Source: Toxotes chatareus (Eukaryota > Chordata > Actinopteri > Toxotidae). Taken from it: 64,000 bases of DNA. The stretch lies in assembly GCA_016801885.1 (NCBI GenBank), contig CM028896.1:17834501-17898500 (forward strand), in the 5' to 3' direction. The notes under the pieces were generated by a model. That model saw nothing but the letters and a program-made list of their open reading frames with translations, was not told the DNA's origin and searched no databases. Made by a program: the position numbers and the translations under genes. Each line of letters starts with the position of its first letter. The first letter of the stretch is position 1. Shown here one piece after another: positions 38,851 to 51,042 of the stretch.

Positions 38851-40582
38851 CAGACTCGCAAAGACACTCACACAAATACCCAGACACACACATATAAAAT
38901 CAATAAGGGTAAGAGGAACATCACCCTGAAGACTGATTGTTTCCAGCCCAGATGCAGAAGGAGAGAAAATAGCTTTCTTATTGAATCAACACCAACCTGC
39001 TGCTCCCTTATCACACACACTGTATGCTTCTCACACACACCTGTTTGTTGTGTGTGTGTGTTGCAGAGGGAAAGAGATAGAGTCTCTTATTATCAATCAA
39101 AACCATCAGACACCATCTAATGAGCCTGAAGCCAAATGCAGCCTCCAGGAGGAGCAGGAGTTAGCTCCTCTGGTGCTGCCATGTTTTCTTACTATCAGTC
39201 TCTCTTCTCCCGCTGCTTATTCACTCTCAGCACAGTGTACAAGAATTTATCCCATCAAAACAAATTACTGTTACAGTCTAATTTCCAGCATTTTGCCACA
39301 TCTGCAGCAACATTTCTCTCCGGTTCAGTTTAATTTAATAGGCAGTTTTTTTTACCGGTGGTTGGAAATTCGATGTGTGGAGCAAAGAAACAGGCGCCAT
39401 TTTAGTTACAGTGCATCTGAGTTAATGAACAGAGCGTTTGATAGTGTCTGTCAGCAGGTAACCATCCATGGATCCAGACTTTATTCCCTCACTGTTCACT
39501 TACTTATTTAACCTGTTCACTGATGGAAAACCATTAAACCAATTGGAGAAGGAAACTGTGTTAGAAACAGTAAACCTGGTTTATGGTGCATTCACTGGTA
39601 TGGACAGTGTGCAGTGTGATGGGGAGCAGCAGCAACCCAGTCAGAGTGCCACACACACAACTCGCCCACTTTCCTCTAAACTGACTTATTCTCACTTTTA
39701 AGGTCAGAAGGCAGGTTTTCTCCACAATCAGTGTCCTCTGCCTTATTTAATCAGTGAAATTACAGTTTACCTCAGTGTGTGAAAATGAAGGAGAGTTTGT
39801 CCCTGAATTATCAAGTCACTGCAGAGACGTCATTAACCACAGTCTTTCACAGGGCAGGCTGTTCTGAAGACGCAGAGTCCACATTATGAACATGATCATT
39901 AACTCTGATTATTTGTTTATTGATATTGATTAATCTCCACTGTGGCAAAAATGTACTTTATACTGTTCTGTTAACGTGATAAATGTTTCCTCACACCACA
40001 TATTTTTAAAGGCTGGTGATGCTGTGAGCGCCAGTGATACGAGATTAGAGGAAAACAGGTTTGATGAAGAACCATTTAACTTTAACAAGTGGCTGAAATG
40101 ATCAGTGGGGATATCTGGTGTGTGTGTGTGTGTGTGTTTGTCTATCTCACCTGTGGGAAGTTTTTCCGAGCATCCTTCATGTTCTCTTTAGCTGTAGCCT
40201 CAGGAGGAAACTGAAAGCACTTGAAAGAAGAAGAAGAAGAAACTCGACTTCTTACAGCTGCCGAGTTCGTTTAAGTAAACAGCTTCATTTCTGCACTGAT
40301 ACTGTTTCCATATCATTTACTTCTTTTTGTCATAATCTCAGACTTTACCCACATTGGTATGTATATATGCAGCCATGCAGACAAACAGCAAACACACAGT
40401 TGCACGTACACACACACACACGTACACCCACAAGATCAAAACACAGTTTGAAACGACTCCAATGGGATGTGCTGAGATTAAGGGGATTAAAAGTCATGCA
40501 GCCCCACCAGCAGTGAGAGAGGAGCGCGTTGTTCCCAAGGTAACGCCGCTCACAGATTCCCTTCACCTGACACACTTAAGAC

Positions 40583-41370
40583 CAGGGATGTCAAAGTCAA
40601 ATACACAGAGGGCCAAAAAAAGGCAAATTTGCTACAAGCCAAGGGGGCCGGGCTGATTCAATGTTTATTAAAACATATTGAAATGATTACACATAGCCTA
40701 TTGAACCAGTACCTAACAAGGTGTATACTATTTAGGCTAATGTTTAAATGAATAATCCAGTATTTTTTATGGCTCTGTCAGTAATTTCCAGTGTAAACAT
40801 TTTCAACAGGCACATAGACAAAAACAAACTTCCTTTAAAGAGAAATCACATGTCCTGTACATTAAATGAATAAAGCAATATTGTCTTATGGCTCTGTTAG
40901 TAATTTCAAGGGAAACGTTTTCAACAGGCAAACAGCAAAAAAGTAAATGTCCGTTAAAAACAAAATATGTTCCTTAATATCAAGAAAAATGCATAAATGA
41001 ACCTGCATCATGAACTGAAAATGTAATATTGTGCTGCTCTATGAAACTTCCGTTTAGCCATTTTTAGGGAGGGGGGGTAGCTGAAAGTCGACATCTGCTC
41101 TGACTGCTGATGGATAATTAAAACGATGCCCGCTTGCTGCACTGCAATAGCGCGAAGAGTTTTGGTAGTCATGACAACCAGGCTAGCGCTGCAGTGAGTC
41201 TGTTCGCTACCGTTGCATTGTGGGTAATGTGGGATTGGCGCACGCGAAACGGAAGCGGGCGGCTACGGCCAGCGGGCCGGTTCTAATACTAATCAAATAT
41301 CATCCCGGGGGCCATAGAAAATTCTTTAGCGGGCCGGATGTGGCCCGCGGGCCTTGACTTTGACATATAG
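40583..41370. mobile_element. Non-autonomous hAT-type DNA transposon (788 bp)
   Basis: The ends are inverted: CAGGGATGTCAAAGTCAA at 40,583-40,600 and TTGACTTTGACATATAG at 41,354-41,370, identical over the inner 12 bases. The subterminal regions, rich in GGGCC and in GGCCCGCGGGCC, are characteristic of a widespread vertebrate hAT (Charlie-like) family whose ends read CAGGGGTGTCAAACTCAA. The interior is AT-rich with no transposase frame that I can read. No clean 8-bp target duplication is visible; the flanks CTTAAGAC and GGTCTAAT are not identical. The outer four bases of the right end are degraded. Confidence 0.75.
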
Positions 41371-41654
41371 GGTCTAATGCATTCATTTTGGTATTAGGAT
41401 CAGTACATTAGGGTCAGTACAGGTAGAATGTTGAATAATTTTTGGCTGGTAAATTTAGATGACTGCATGGTCTTAATGGTCACAAGCCCAGATGCTGTGT
41501 GTCAGTCACACATCTGTCTGCCTCTTTGGCATGTTGGCGTGTTGGTAGTGTCTTTGGTTGTGCTACTGCACTGTGTGGAAACAATGGTGTGGTTGTGTGT
41601 GTGTGGGTCTGAGCTTTGTTGGTGACCCCTGACTACAAATGTTGTGTAGTATGT

Positions 41655-42340
41655 GCAGTAACGGATTACTTTGTAATGCGTTACAGTAATCTGATTACTT
41701 TTTCAGGAACGGAGAAATGTAACGCGTTATAATTTCCATAATTGTAATTAGATTATAGTTACAAGCCCAGGTAACTACACATTATATCACTGAGCTATAC
41801 TCCAGTGTTTTATCACCTGGACTGAACAGAGAATAGCTCTTTTCAAAGGTGTCGCCTGCTAGTCGCACACGTGACGTCATCTAAGTGGGACTCATTTTGA
41901 CGCAAAAACACTGAACATGGAGAGCGGGAAGTCCGCGTTCAGCAGCTGGAAATACCGACGTTATGTTGCACTTATTTCTTTCAAAGGAAAGAACGATTCT
42001 GTTTTTACTATTTACTAAAACAGGCATAAACCTAATTGAATTACATTCGGTGGATGTTCTCCAGCTAAGCTACAGAAGCTACACCAACGTAAGTGGACAC
42101 AGTCTGAATAAGGTCGTCGCGGGTGATATGATGGTGGAGGACATGCTGCCTGTTAGAGAAACACCTGGAACAACACGGTTCGTATGCATCATCTACAGAC
42201 TGACTACAGAGATGTATTTTTGAATGGTTGGGGTGGAAACGAGTAACTAGTAATGTAACTAATTACTTTTGAAATAAAGTAATCTTAAGAGTAATTTGAT
42301 TACTTTAAAAGGCATAATAATTGAATTACATTTACAGAGT
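41655..42340 (+). mobile_element. hAT-type DNA transposon relic with transposase fragments
   Basis: The ends are related inverted AT-rich sequences (GCAGTAACGGATTACTTTGT... on the left; ...GTAATTTGATTACTTTAAAA...ATTACATTTACAGAGT on the right), as in fish hAT elements whose ends read CAGTGTTGGG-AGTAAC. Inside, an ATG at 41,917 opens a frame starting MESGKSAFSSWKYRRYVALI and SFKGKND, the beginning of a BED-zinc-finger hAT transposase. It stops after 33 codons. Further on, in another frame, HSLNKVVAGDMMVEDMLPV (about 42,100-42,160) matches the LI.GYVVEDMLP segment of the same transposase. The zinc-binding residues and most of the catalytic domain are deleted. It lies 285 bp from the hAT element at 40,583-41,370. 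Confidence 0.75.
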
Positions 42341-44292
42341 TCTCTGGGTAGCCCACGCATCATCTGTGCTGTTTCCTCAGTGTCCTGGAGGAAAAGTTGA
42401 CCCATTCACTCCCATCGCTCCCTGACTTTAACCTTTTTTAGCCACAGAGGAGAATCAGGATGTGAACACTGGTCTCTGTAGTCAAAGTCCTGTAAGCTGC
42501 TCACCCACCATCTACCCAGCTGCCTCTCTGCAGCCTTGGTTCTTTACATAAATGTAGTTCTTCATTAATGATAACTGTTTGAACATAATCTGGCTGTGAT
42601 TATGTTTGCCACCTCCTCATAATTGGGAAACAGTTTATTAACATATAAACATAATTTCTCGGAGGCAGGGTTACATACAACATATGTTCTGTGGAAGGAA
42701 ACTGAAGTGAACTTGATTTAGGGTCTGGTTGGATCAGTAACATCAAGATGTGTGGAAAATTTCCTTTGCAAATGTGGAACCAGTGTGTGTGTGTGTGTAA
42801 TAAAGGCTGTGTCAGAGATAATTGAGTGTGGATGCACATCTCACCGTGTCTGAGAAAGTCTGATAGCATCAATAAAGCAGGACAGGAGGAGGAGGCCGAC
42901 CTCGCCTGCAGCTGGACTGGAGGTTCAAGGGCCTCATTAGCCAACCATCACAAGCTGTAACTGGCACAGAGAGACATTGGTGAGGGCCCCTGAGCTGTCG
43001 GCCCCCTCTGTCTCCACCCCTCTGTGGGCAATGCCCCTGAGTGGCCTGAATCACGCGTCCTCCTGCGCCTGCTCGGTGACTCCTCTCTTGTTTGTCTCTG
43101 CAGAAACTTATATAACTGCAGGCCTTCACTCAGAGAAGACAACGTGATGCACACACACATTGTGCTTTTGTGCTGATGTTTATGTGTGTTTGTAGGTCTG
43201 TTGGTAAGAGGACCGTGCTGGGACGCAAAGAGAGGACACTGCTGCACTGAAGACATTTCACAGGTACAGCCCAAACAGGTACACACAGTGTGGCGTGGTG
43301 ATTTTGGTGTGGCCATAGCGTGGCTGTAGAGTAGCAAGGTGATTTCAGACAGTGAGCTGTCGTCGTGTAAACACACTGAGGTCGGGGCAGTGGAAAGGAG
43401 AGGGAGAGCAGCTGGTTCACTTTTCCAGCGTGATGCCGTCGCTCGCCATGTGACCATGGCCACCGCAGAAACTAGAGCGATGGAGACGACACGGGAGCTG
43501 ATTTTACTGCGTCTCAGTTCCTGTGTGATTCGTGTCTCCAGCAGCAGAGATCAGACAGATCATTGAAGAGAGGCTTGTGAGCAGCATCTGCTTCAGAGTC
43601 TCACAGGCATGAAAATAGTTAGCAAACCCTGTCTTATTAACGGCCACAGACGATTGTAGGTGGACATAAGCAGCCTGTGGTTTTCAGGCTTGTGAAACAC
43701 GGACGTTCTGAGGTGGCAGGAATCAGCCGCTGTCTGAACACACCTGACGGACAGGTGGGATTCTCTGTGCTGAACTGGTCTGAAGCCAGATGTAGTAAAA
43801 ACACACAGACAGAACTGATATTGATCTGATCTGAAAAAAAGTGTATTTCTCACGTAAAGCTGAAGTGAATGGAGCCAATCAGATCCTCGCACTTAACTGT
43901 GCTGACCTCACACACCTACACGTGTGTTTGTGTCTAACTCTGTGTATTCCTGATGCTCTGCACACTAATTGGTTATGACGGTGGAGATAAATGCAGATGT
44001 TTTACCCAGCATGCAGTGCAGCCAAACCCAGAGCCATGCACAGAGGGAGATAAAGAGCCACCACAGCCTGAGCGGTTCACCATGAAAACAACAAACACAG
44101 CGAGCGGCTCTGCAGGGTCCGGCCCTGCTGTCCTCTGGGCTGACAACTGTCACACACACACACACGAAGAGACACACACATGTACACGAGCAGTCAGGAG
44201 TCACACAGGGGCAGACAGAGTTTTACTGCTGATGTTTTTTGCTGAAAGATATGTCAGAACTCCTTTACCTCTTCTACCTCAAAGTACCTGCA

Positions 44293-44293
<1 letters not shown>

Positions 44294-44325
<32 letters not shown>

Positions 44326-44865
44326 AACGTGCACCCTTCAACCCTGAGGCTGTAATCAGGGAAATGTTCTAGCAAATTTGTTGTGCAATCGCAACCCCAA
44401 AGCAGGCTGAGTAATGCACTCACACACACACACACAGTGTCTGTATGGTTATATTATTGTTCACATTGATACAGATTTCTGAAAGAAAGAGACAAGCTGT
44501 GTCCCAGTTCCACACACACACACAATAAAGTTTACATTAATCTGCACTGTCTGCTGTTATGGTGCTTAGAAATAGAAATTAATGTAAATCATCTTTAGAG
44601 GAGCAGGTGGGTGGATGTTGTAACTTTTGAACCACCTGTCCCCACACAGACACCTGTCCCCTTTCCAGCCTATCAGAGATCTGGTACACAGAACACACAA
44701 CAGAGGCCACACAAACACACACACACACAAACAAACAAATACTGAGTCCTGGGATCTGATGAGGGAAGATCTTGGTTCAACTATATTACTTTCCTGTCCT
44801 CAGGCCCACTTCCAATCGGATCCAGCTGCTGATAAACTGACTGTGATATCCCACACCTCCTTGAC

Positions 44866-44899
<34 letters not shown>
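44294..44899. repeat. Cluster of (CA)n microsatellites
   Basis: (CA)n at 44,294-44,323, shorter runs near 44,420-44,435, 44,512-44,523 and 44,712-44,728, and a longer run at 44,868-44,899. Confidence 0.9.
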
Positions 44900-44900
<1 letters not shown>

Positions 44901-46706
44901 CCCAGGCCTTTGCTTGAGGGTGAAACACACATATGTACACAGACTAGCCTTTTAGTTATAAAACACACAATGAAATGATTCCAGGAACCCTGCTGGAGGA
45001 TTTAAAGATATGAGATAGAGTTGGTCAGAGGGGCTCTGTGCTGCTGCTGCTGCAGCGGGTGGAGGCAGCAGTGATGGAGGGGTAGAGCAATGCTGGGAGG
45101 GATGAAGAAAGCTGGTGAAGGGAGATAGAGGAATCTATGGGTGGAGCAGAGGATGGTGGAGAGCTGGAGGGTGGAAGGATGTTGGCGCACGTAGCATGTG
45201 CATCGTGGACAAAACGTTTTCCAGGGCCGTTAAAAATGTTTCATGTCTTCATCATTTCTTCATAATGAGCTGAAGTCAAACGGTTCACATGTTGTCCTGA
45301 GAGACACTGTAAGCAAAGACTCTGTCCTCACGTGGGTGTGACCAGCTAATCATCCCAGCTTCGTGCTGCTCCGGAGCATCATGGAAAACAGGCTGGAAGC
45401 ACAATGTCCACATTCTCCGTGACTGCTCTGAGTAACTGCTGATGATGTCCCTCAGGAAGGACGGAGACACTCAGGAGACACTGAAACACTGCTGGGTGTC
45501 ATGTTTGTTATGGTTCTTGCTACACACAGTGTGTTGAGGTGTGGTTAGGTTTGGTAACGAGCTTGTTGTAATTTGATTGATTAACTGACATGATTTTTTT
45601 TTTTGTTTACATGGTGAACTGTTATTACTGGTCTCACATAGAATAATAACTGGTCCACAGGTTCACATCAGACATGCTGGACTTTAGTTTAACCTGGTTT
45701 TAATTCTCTTATCTAAAAGATTAAATACACGTGAAATTAAAAATCATCCAGTTACTGTGGGACGGTGCAGGTGAAACTGCAGGGCTGTACTCAGCTGTGT
45801 TCACGTTTCATCCACGTGTGTTGATGTAGTGAGTGTTTGTGGCAGCAGTGTGTGTGTGGGACTGAGTCAGAGTGAGTGTGTGTGTGTTCATGGTGATGAA
45901 GGAACGTGTCGCCCAGTGTCACAGTGTCTCGCTGATGTGTTTTTGGACAGCAGTGGAGCTCTGTGGACACATTTCATTTTGACAGAGGACCTTTCACAGC
46001 ACAGTGAAATTAAACATTTTCCTAGTTCCAAGTTGTTCACTTATCTCTGGCTGTAAGTCAAACATACAGTCAGTGCCCAGTTTGTCAGCAGCACTTATCT
46101 AAACCTAATGCAGTCTAATATAACTGTCAGAAATCCTGCCTTCATTGCTGAGCAGCTTCTGTAAGAGGACGAGGTTCAGGTGGAAATGCAGCAGATCACT
46201 GAACCTGTTTGACTGCATGTGTGTGAGACTTCCCTTTGTTCCTTTCACGTGTTTAATGTGGCTCTAACACTCACAGGATACTGATGTTTACTGATGCTGT
46301 GGCTGTTTAACACATTATGTTCATTCCTATAAAACCCTGCAGTAAAACTATCAGATTCATCCATTCATCTGTTGTGCTTCCTGTGTCTGACCACACAGTG
46401 TCCGTCCTCACCTGGAACCTGGACATCAGTCCAATCCAGTGAGTCCACACGTTCTGGTTTAATGTTCAGTTTGTGTTATATGGTAGAGGGTTAGGAAATT
46501 AGAATTCAGAGTTTAAAGTTAGAACTGTGAGAAAAAATTCAGCTTTGCAGAAAGTAGTTTGTGCAGCTGTTCACATGTAACCTGTTGTACTGACAGGTGT
46601 TCCTATTATTTTGTCCACTCCATGTGTTCCAACAAGGGTGGGCTAAATATGTCTCTCAGAAATATATCACACTGCAAAGCAGCTGTGGCTGTTTCACTGT
46701 GAATTT

Positions 46707-46835
46707 AAAGGAACAGTTCAACATTTTGGAAACATCCTGATTTGCTTTCCTGGCTGTTGGACTGTGTTGGTAGATCCAGTCATAGCTAAGCTAAGCTAAG
46801 CTAACAAGCTTCTGGCTGTAGCTTCATATTTACTG
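46707..46835. repeat. Percomorph dispersed repeat (AAAGGAACAGTTCAACATTTTGG type)
   Basis: Starts AAAGGAACAGTTCAACATTT and continues to GCTAAGCTAAGCTAAGCTAA, then CTTCTGGCTGTAGCTTCATA and TTTACTGCGCGGAC. I know these blocks from memory in an abundant percomorph SINE- or MITE-like repeat. The internal part is shortened. Confidence 0.6.
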
Positions 46836-47918
46836 CGCGGACACGAGTCGGACCAGTTGGAACAATAGGACAGCACAGGACATGATGCAGTACACATATA
46901 AACAGAATGCTGTGTACACTGTGTATGTGTGGATGTGTGTGATGGGTGGAGGGCTGTATTTTCGCCTGTGTTCCTCTCCGCTCTGGCCTGTGAGCAGGAC
47001 TGCAGTGCTCCCCTGTTTCACGGCTGAAACACTCTCTATAGGAACCTCTTATTGCACAGCTGCAGCTGTATTTGGTGGCGCAGGTTCTCCTCTCTGCAGG
47101 GAGCTCCCTGCGTGAGTCCGAGCAGCGCTAAAGATTCAGCAGGGAGCACAGACAAACTACCTGCACAGCAGAACCCAGCAGACACATAAATTAGATATTG
47201 AATATAGAGAATGAACTCAACAGGCGAGCCCACAGAGAAAAACAATTGTAGTGTATTGATGTGTAAGTGGGGCGTAGAGCTGGTGGAGGTGAGGTGAGAA
47301 CATGCCTGGGAGGAAAGGAGAGATTAATTGGACAGCATTACTGGAACATCAGAATGTGGGGTTTGTTCTGGATGTGGTGTGGCACATCCATCCGTAACCT
47401 ATGCCGGGTTACTATGACAACTGCCAACTCCCTCTCTGTTTAGTTGGGACAAAAAATGGAAGAAGTTTCAGAGCGTGCTGCTCTGTTACTGCTGGACGTG
47501 GAAATAAACAACTGTCTGATCACTTCACTACTTTACAGGATGAAAATATATCAGTGTTGTGTTTACAGCTTGTTTCTGCTGCCCCCAAGTGGCCAAACGA
47601 TTTTGTGGCTTTAGTGTGTTCACAGTGTTGGTTGTTGTGTTGTTTTCTGTTGAGTGGAAGTAAAAACTAAACCTCTTCCATGTGTTTATGTCCTACACAG
47701 CGTGTGTGTCTGTGGACATGGCTGAAAACAGGGCGGACTGTGAACAGGCAGGTCCATTGAAAGATACAAACAGCAGCTCTCAAGTGACTTTTGTACCTTA
47801 TCTTGTCCTTGGTCGGGTCCAGTCGCACAATCAATAATAACAACTTGGAGTGCAGCCACATATGGAGAGGCACTGGGACTGGCAGCACAAGGCCATTAAC
47901 CAAAGCATTCCTCTGCAA

Positions 47919-47921
<3 letters not shown>

Positions 47922-47970
<49 letters not shown>
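47922..47970. repeat. (TG)n microsatellite
   Basis: About 24 uninterrupted units. Confidence 0.95.
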
Positions 47971-47973
<3 letters not shown>

Positions 47974-48554
47974 AATGTTATGAAAAGAATAACAACTCTG
48001 TGCTATTCTCATCGGTTTCTATTCCCGCAGAATGAGAATCACTGGAGTGCATTAGGAGGCAAACTCGTAACTGCGAGTCTCATATTCTACAAATAAACTC
48101 ATATGCATTCGCCGAGCCACGTTTACACACACATCAGCCTGTCACACACACAAACACATTTTCTGTCAGAGTGAAACTCGTCCTCCGACCTCGGCATTTC
48201 TAACCCTGAAGGAAAAACGGGACGAATAATGAGAGTGGTTATCAGGAGGCCAGGTAATTAAAGCGCTCGTCTGTTTAGTGATTTATGGCGTCATTTGGAA
48301 TTTGAATGAACTGATTTGTCGCAAACAGCAAAACAACTTCTCTCACATTTTATTCACCAAACATTTCCAGATAACCCGTCTTCATCAGGGTGTCTCACCA
48401 CTGTCCCCAGGAATGTACCAGTTTATAACGTTGTCTTCAACATCATGAGGAAAAGCTTTTAAAGGACATGTAGACAGTAGAACTAGTGAAGCTCCGACCT
48501 GTGCTTCCATTTTCTGTTCCACACTAAAGACAGAGTCCGGCTGAGGCTGAGGGC

Positions 48555-48780
48555 AGTGTTGTTAGTAGGATTCATCCTCTGTGGAACATGAACATTGGAA
48601 CAAACTATGACAGAAAGCCATCCAGTCCATTTGTTAAGATACTTACAGAGGATATGTGAACACTTTGACCTGCGGGTGGCGCTACAGGAAAAGTCAGGGC
48701 ATCACCAAATTGTTCATTTTGATCCTCGGAGCAGCATAAGCATTGTTAGCCCCAGAGCTATGCTGCTAGCATGGTGAAAA
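48555..48780. repeat. Percomorph dispersed repeat (GATTCATCCTCTG type)
   Basis: Contains AGGATTCATCCTCTGTGGAA, the GGTGGCGCTACAGGAAAAGT, CAGGGCATCACCAAAT and AGAGCTATGCTGCTAGCATG blocks. I know these from memory as an abundant percomorph interspersed repeat. Here they form a rearranged copy, because the order of blocks differs from the usual one. A smaller fragment lies at 3,455-3,510. Confidence 0.55.
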
Positions 48781-49514
48781 ATGGAAATTCAACCTTTAAA
48801 GCCACTGACTGATTAAGATTATGAGACTGTATTTGCTAGAGAGTGTTTTAACAAGTTGGCCATAACGTTTTATGTTAAATATTAATGATCATTTGTATTT
48901 CTCTTGTAAATTTCTGCAGTAACTGTGGTATTCTTCTGGGAAAAAGTTTTAGAAAGGTTATGATAATATATGATAATGTAATTTTGTTTACTTAGGATCT
49001 GTAGAGTTGTTCTCACTGGTCTGTGTGTGTGTGTGTTCTCAAAGTTAGAACAGTCAAATGCACCATGACTGTGTGTGTGTGTGTGTCCTGAGGCAGTGTG
49101 TCCATTATATTTTCCCAATAAGTCATTGATCCCTTGTTGCTTGAGGCTGTTATCAGAGTCACATAGCAGTCTAATTATGAGTGAGCAGGGATTGGTTTGT
49201 GAAATCTATCAATCTGTTTGGCCCATGGCCCATTGAAAAAACCGGAGAGGGGTCAGAGTTCACTAATCACTCTGACAGTGCTGAATGATTAGCCACGATT
49301 CCAATCAGCAAAACTCTGTCACATGTCACACTGATGGACAGGTGTGACAACCTGAGTTGTGAATGAGTTCACTTTATTTTAAATCCACCTGAACTCTTCA
49401 CTTTATAGTGCTTCAAATATTAATATACAGAATCCCCAGTTTAATTTTACAAGCACTCAGATGTTTTCAAGTGTAAATGATGTTGAATTTTCTTCATCAG
49501 TATGATGTGAAACG

Positions 49515-50002
49515 TCACTGTACGCAGATGATGCACAGCTGTACTGTAAAGCTGCTTTTGTTGCTCTTATCGTCTGTAGCATCAGTGTTTGGTTGAGTAA
49601 CTCGTTTTAAAAATCTGAGCTGAACACTTTTATGATCAGAAGCAGAAAGACGTCCGAACAGGTCTGAGGGGGGTTTTAGACTCTCATCTAAATGTCTTTT
49701 TCATTTTAATGAGAATCATGAAAAGATCATTATTCATCCTCGGAACATGGCCAAACTCAGATGAACTCAGAATGATAGTGAAATGCTGATACATGCTTTT
49801 CTCTGATGCTGATGCTGCTGACATTACTTCCACTTTCTATTTACTGAGCTACCTAAAAGAAGCTGCAGTCAGGATTTTAAAAAGAGATCACGTTATCCCG
49901 CGGCCTGCGACCCTGCACTGGCTGCATCTTTTCAAACTGATTTTAAAGTTTATTTACTTGTTTATCAAGCTCTGCATAACCTTCAGCTTCCTGTATCACT
50001 GA
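49515..50002 (+). mobile_element. L2/CR1-like LINE reverse-transcriptase relic with YADD box
   Basis: Frame-shifted plus-strand similarity to non-LTR reverse transcriptase runs in order along the domain. SLYADDAQLY is at 49,515-49,544 and contains the catalytic YADD. VWLSNSF-KSELNTF (near 49,590-49,630) corresponds to the WM..NFL.LN box. RNMAKLR and SEMLIHAF (49,740-49,800) correspond to RNIAKLR...AEKLIHAF. EAAVRILKRDHVIPRPATLHWL followed by KLILKFIYLFIKLCI (49,857-49,980) corresponds to AA.R.L......ITP.L..LHWLPV. Several stop codons and frameshifts make it inactive. The fragment at 13,182-13,360 covers an overlapping part of the domain, so both may come from one family. Confidence 0.85.
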
Positions 50003-50642
50003 CAGCCCTTGATTTTATGTTCATCTTCCACTGCCTTCTCTTAGACGTCCCTAATATTTCCCACAGGAAGTGTCAAACACTGAACCTGACAAATGTTTGC
50101 AGTACTCATTAAACAGCATGAAATCCACAGTGACACTGTGAACTGTGCTACCACCTTCGTAAAATGACCAGATCGCTGCAGCTGATAACTAATTATCCAC
50201 TCTGAGCTAACAGGCAGGTTTCCTTCATGGGAGAGTGTTTTCCACTCTTTCCTTCTATGACTCGTGTCCTTTAAAAGTAATCTGTGTGACCCCACAGCCA
50301 GCCGGGGCATGAAGCCGGGTCATGAAGCCCCCCCCCAAACAAAAAAAGAAATGACCTCAGTGTCCTACAGCTACAGCCCTGGGCAGGATGGATTTGGATC
50401 ATCCAAAGGAAACTGGGTTTGTAGATTTGCTTTGAGTAACGAGTCTTCTGTTATTCAGATGACGTGGACGAAGATTATTAATAAACATTAATAAAGGCAA
50501 ACTGCTTAGAAAACAAAGTGATATTCTCCACAGAAGAGTTTGACACTGTTTAGAGATCCTGAAGAAGGAGGTGTGCACAGGTGAAGTGGTTTGCTGAAGA
50601 ATCAGGAGCATGTAATCACAGGCTGCGAAGCCTTTTCTTTAC

Positions 50643-50761
50643 CTGCTGTAGGAGGACACACGGAGGACAGACACTGCAGCATGGACTCTTATCACAGCTG
50701 CTCAGTCTGTTTGTCAGGTCTGCACAGTAATCCTCCTCCGGCTGATGCACAGCTTCACAAA
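50643..50761 (-). CDS. Tentative second exon, cysteine-rich, of the same unrecognised protein
   Basis: The minus-strand interval has a pyrimidine-rich acceptor (…TTGTCCTCGACAG, AG at 50,763-50,762) and a CAG|GTAAAG donor (50,642-50,637). It is 119 bases: two bases complete a phase-1 split codon (Val), then 39 codons and a phase-0 end. The peptide reads CEAVHQPEEDYCADLTNRLS and then SCDKSPCCSVCPPCVLLQQ, eight cysteines in 39 residues, with codon use typical of fish coding DNA. Joined to the candidate exon at 53,579-53,738 it would give a 93-residue secreted cysteine-rich start across a 2.8-kb intron. No third exon was found. CCSVCPP is vaguely like the start of a TNF-receptor cysteine repeat, but the spacing does not fit well. 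The opposite strand also has a plausible acceptor at the same place, so the signal could be coincidental. Confidence 0.28.
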
Positions 50762-50829
50762 CTGTCGAGGACAATAACATCAGAATATACACAAACCTTA
50801 ACAAGCTTTAACTCACTCGCTCACTGACC

Positions 50830-51042
50830 TCTAGAACCTCCCAAAGGTCCTGTAGAACCCCCTCAATAGCCTGTACAACCAATAGAACATCTAGAACCTC
50901 CTAAACAGTGTAGAACCTCCTCAGTTACCATGACAACCTCCTAAAGAACCAATAGATGCTCCCCAGTTAACACTAGAACCTCCTCAGTGATCACTTAAAG
51001 CTCCTAAAGCTCCTGCAGAACCTCCTCAGTAACCAGCAGAAC
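50830..51042. repeat. Degenerate TAGAACCTCCT minisatellite
   Basis: TAGAACCTCC(T/C)(A/C) or close variants recur about every 20-40 bases together with AACCAATAGA and CAGTTACCA-type words. The array is highly diverged and ends in GCAGAACC units. Confidence 0.75.

Larger units (their letters stand above)
23125..40582. other. Intergenic block, gene-poor
   Basis: Seventeen kilobases with no recognised exon. The block holds microsatellites, a 90-bp local duplication (23,486-23,820), dispersed repeat A copy 3 (34,933-35,063), and a few AT-rich stretches with homeodomain- or GATA-like words (for example 27,410-27,520 and 29,960-30,150). The longest non-repetitive open frames (34,251-34,712 minus and 38,981-39,511 plus) show no recognised domain. 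Confidence 0.45.
42341..49514. other. Intergenic block between the hAT and LINE relics
   Basis: No exon is recognised. The block holds CA/GT microsatellites, two percomorph dispersed repeats (46,707-46,835 and 48,555-48,780), and a possible conserved non-coding stretch (49,120-49,340). A 171-codon minus-strand frame at 42,948-43,463 has no recognisable domain. Confidence 0.45.

Noticed and set aside
38981..39511. 176-codon plus-strand frame
   Set aside because: Begins in CA-rich sequence and shows no family resemblance. Overlapping frames are equally open.
42948..43463. 171-codon minus-strand frame
   Set aside because: No recognisable domain, no splice-site support, and composition like the surrounding non-coding DNA.
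45285..45470. Minus-strand frame considered as a third exon of the tentative secreted protein
   Set aside because: The acceptor is poor (GAG), the peptide lacks the cysteines expected for continuation, and no donor or convincing end ties it to the other exons.
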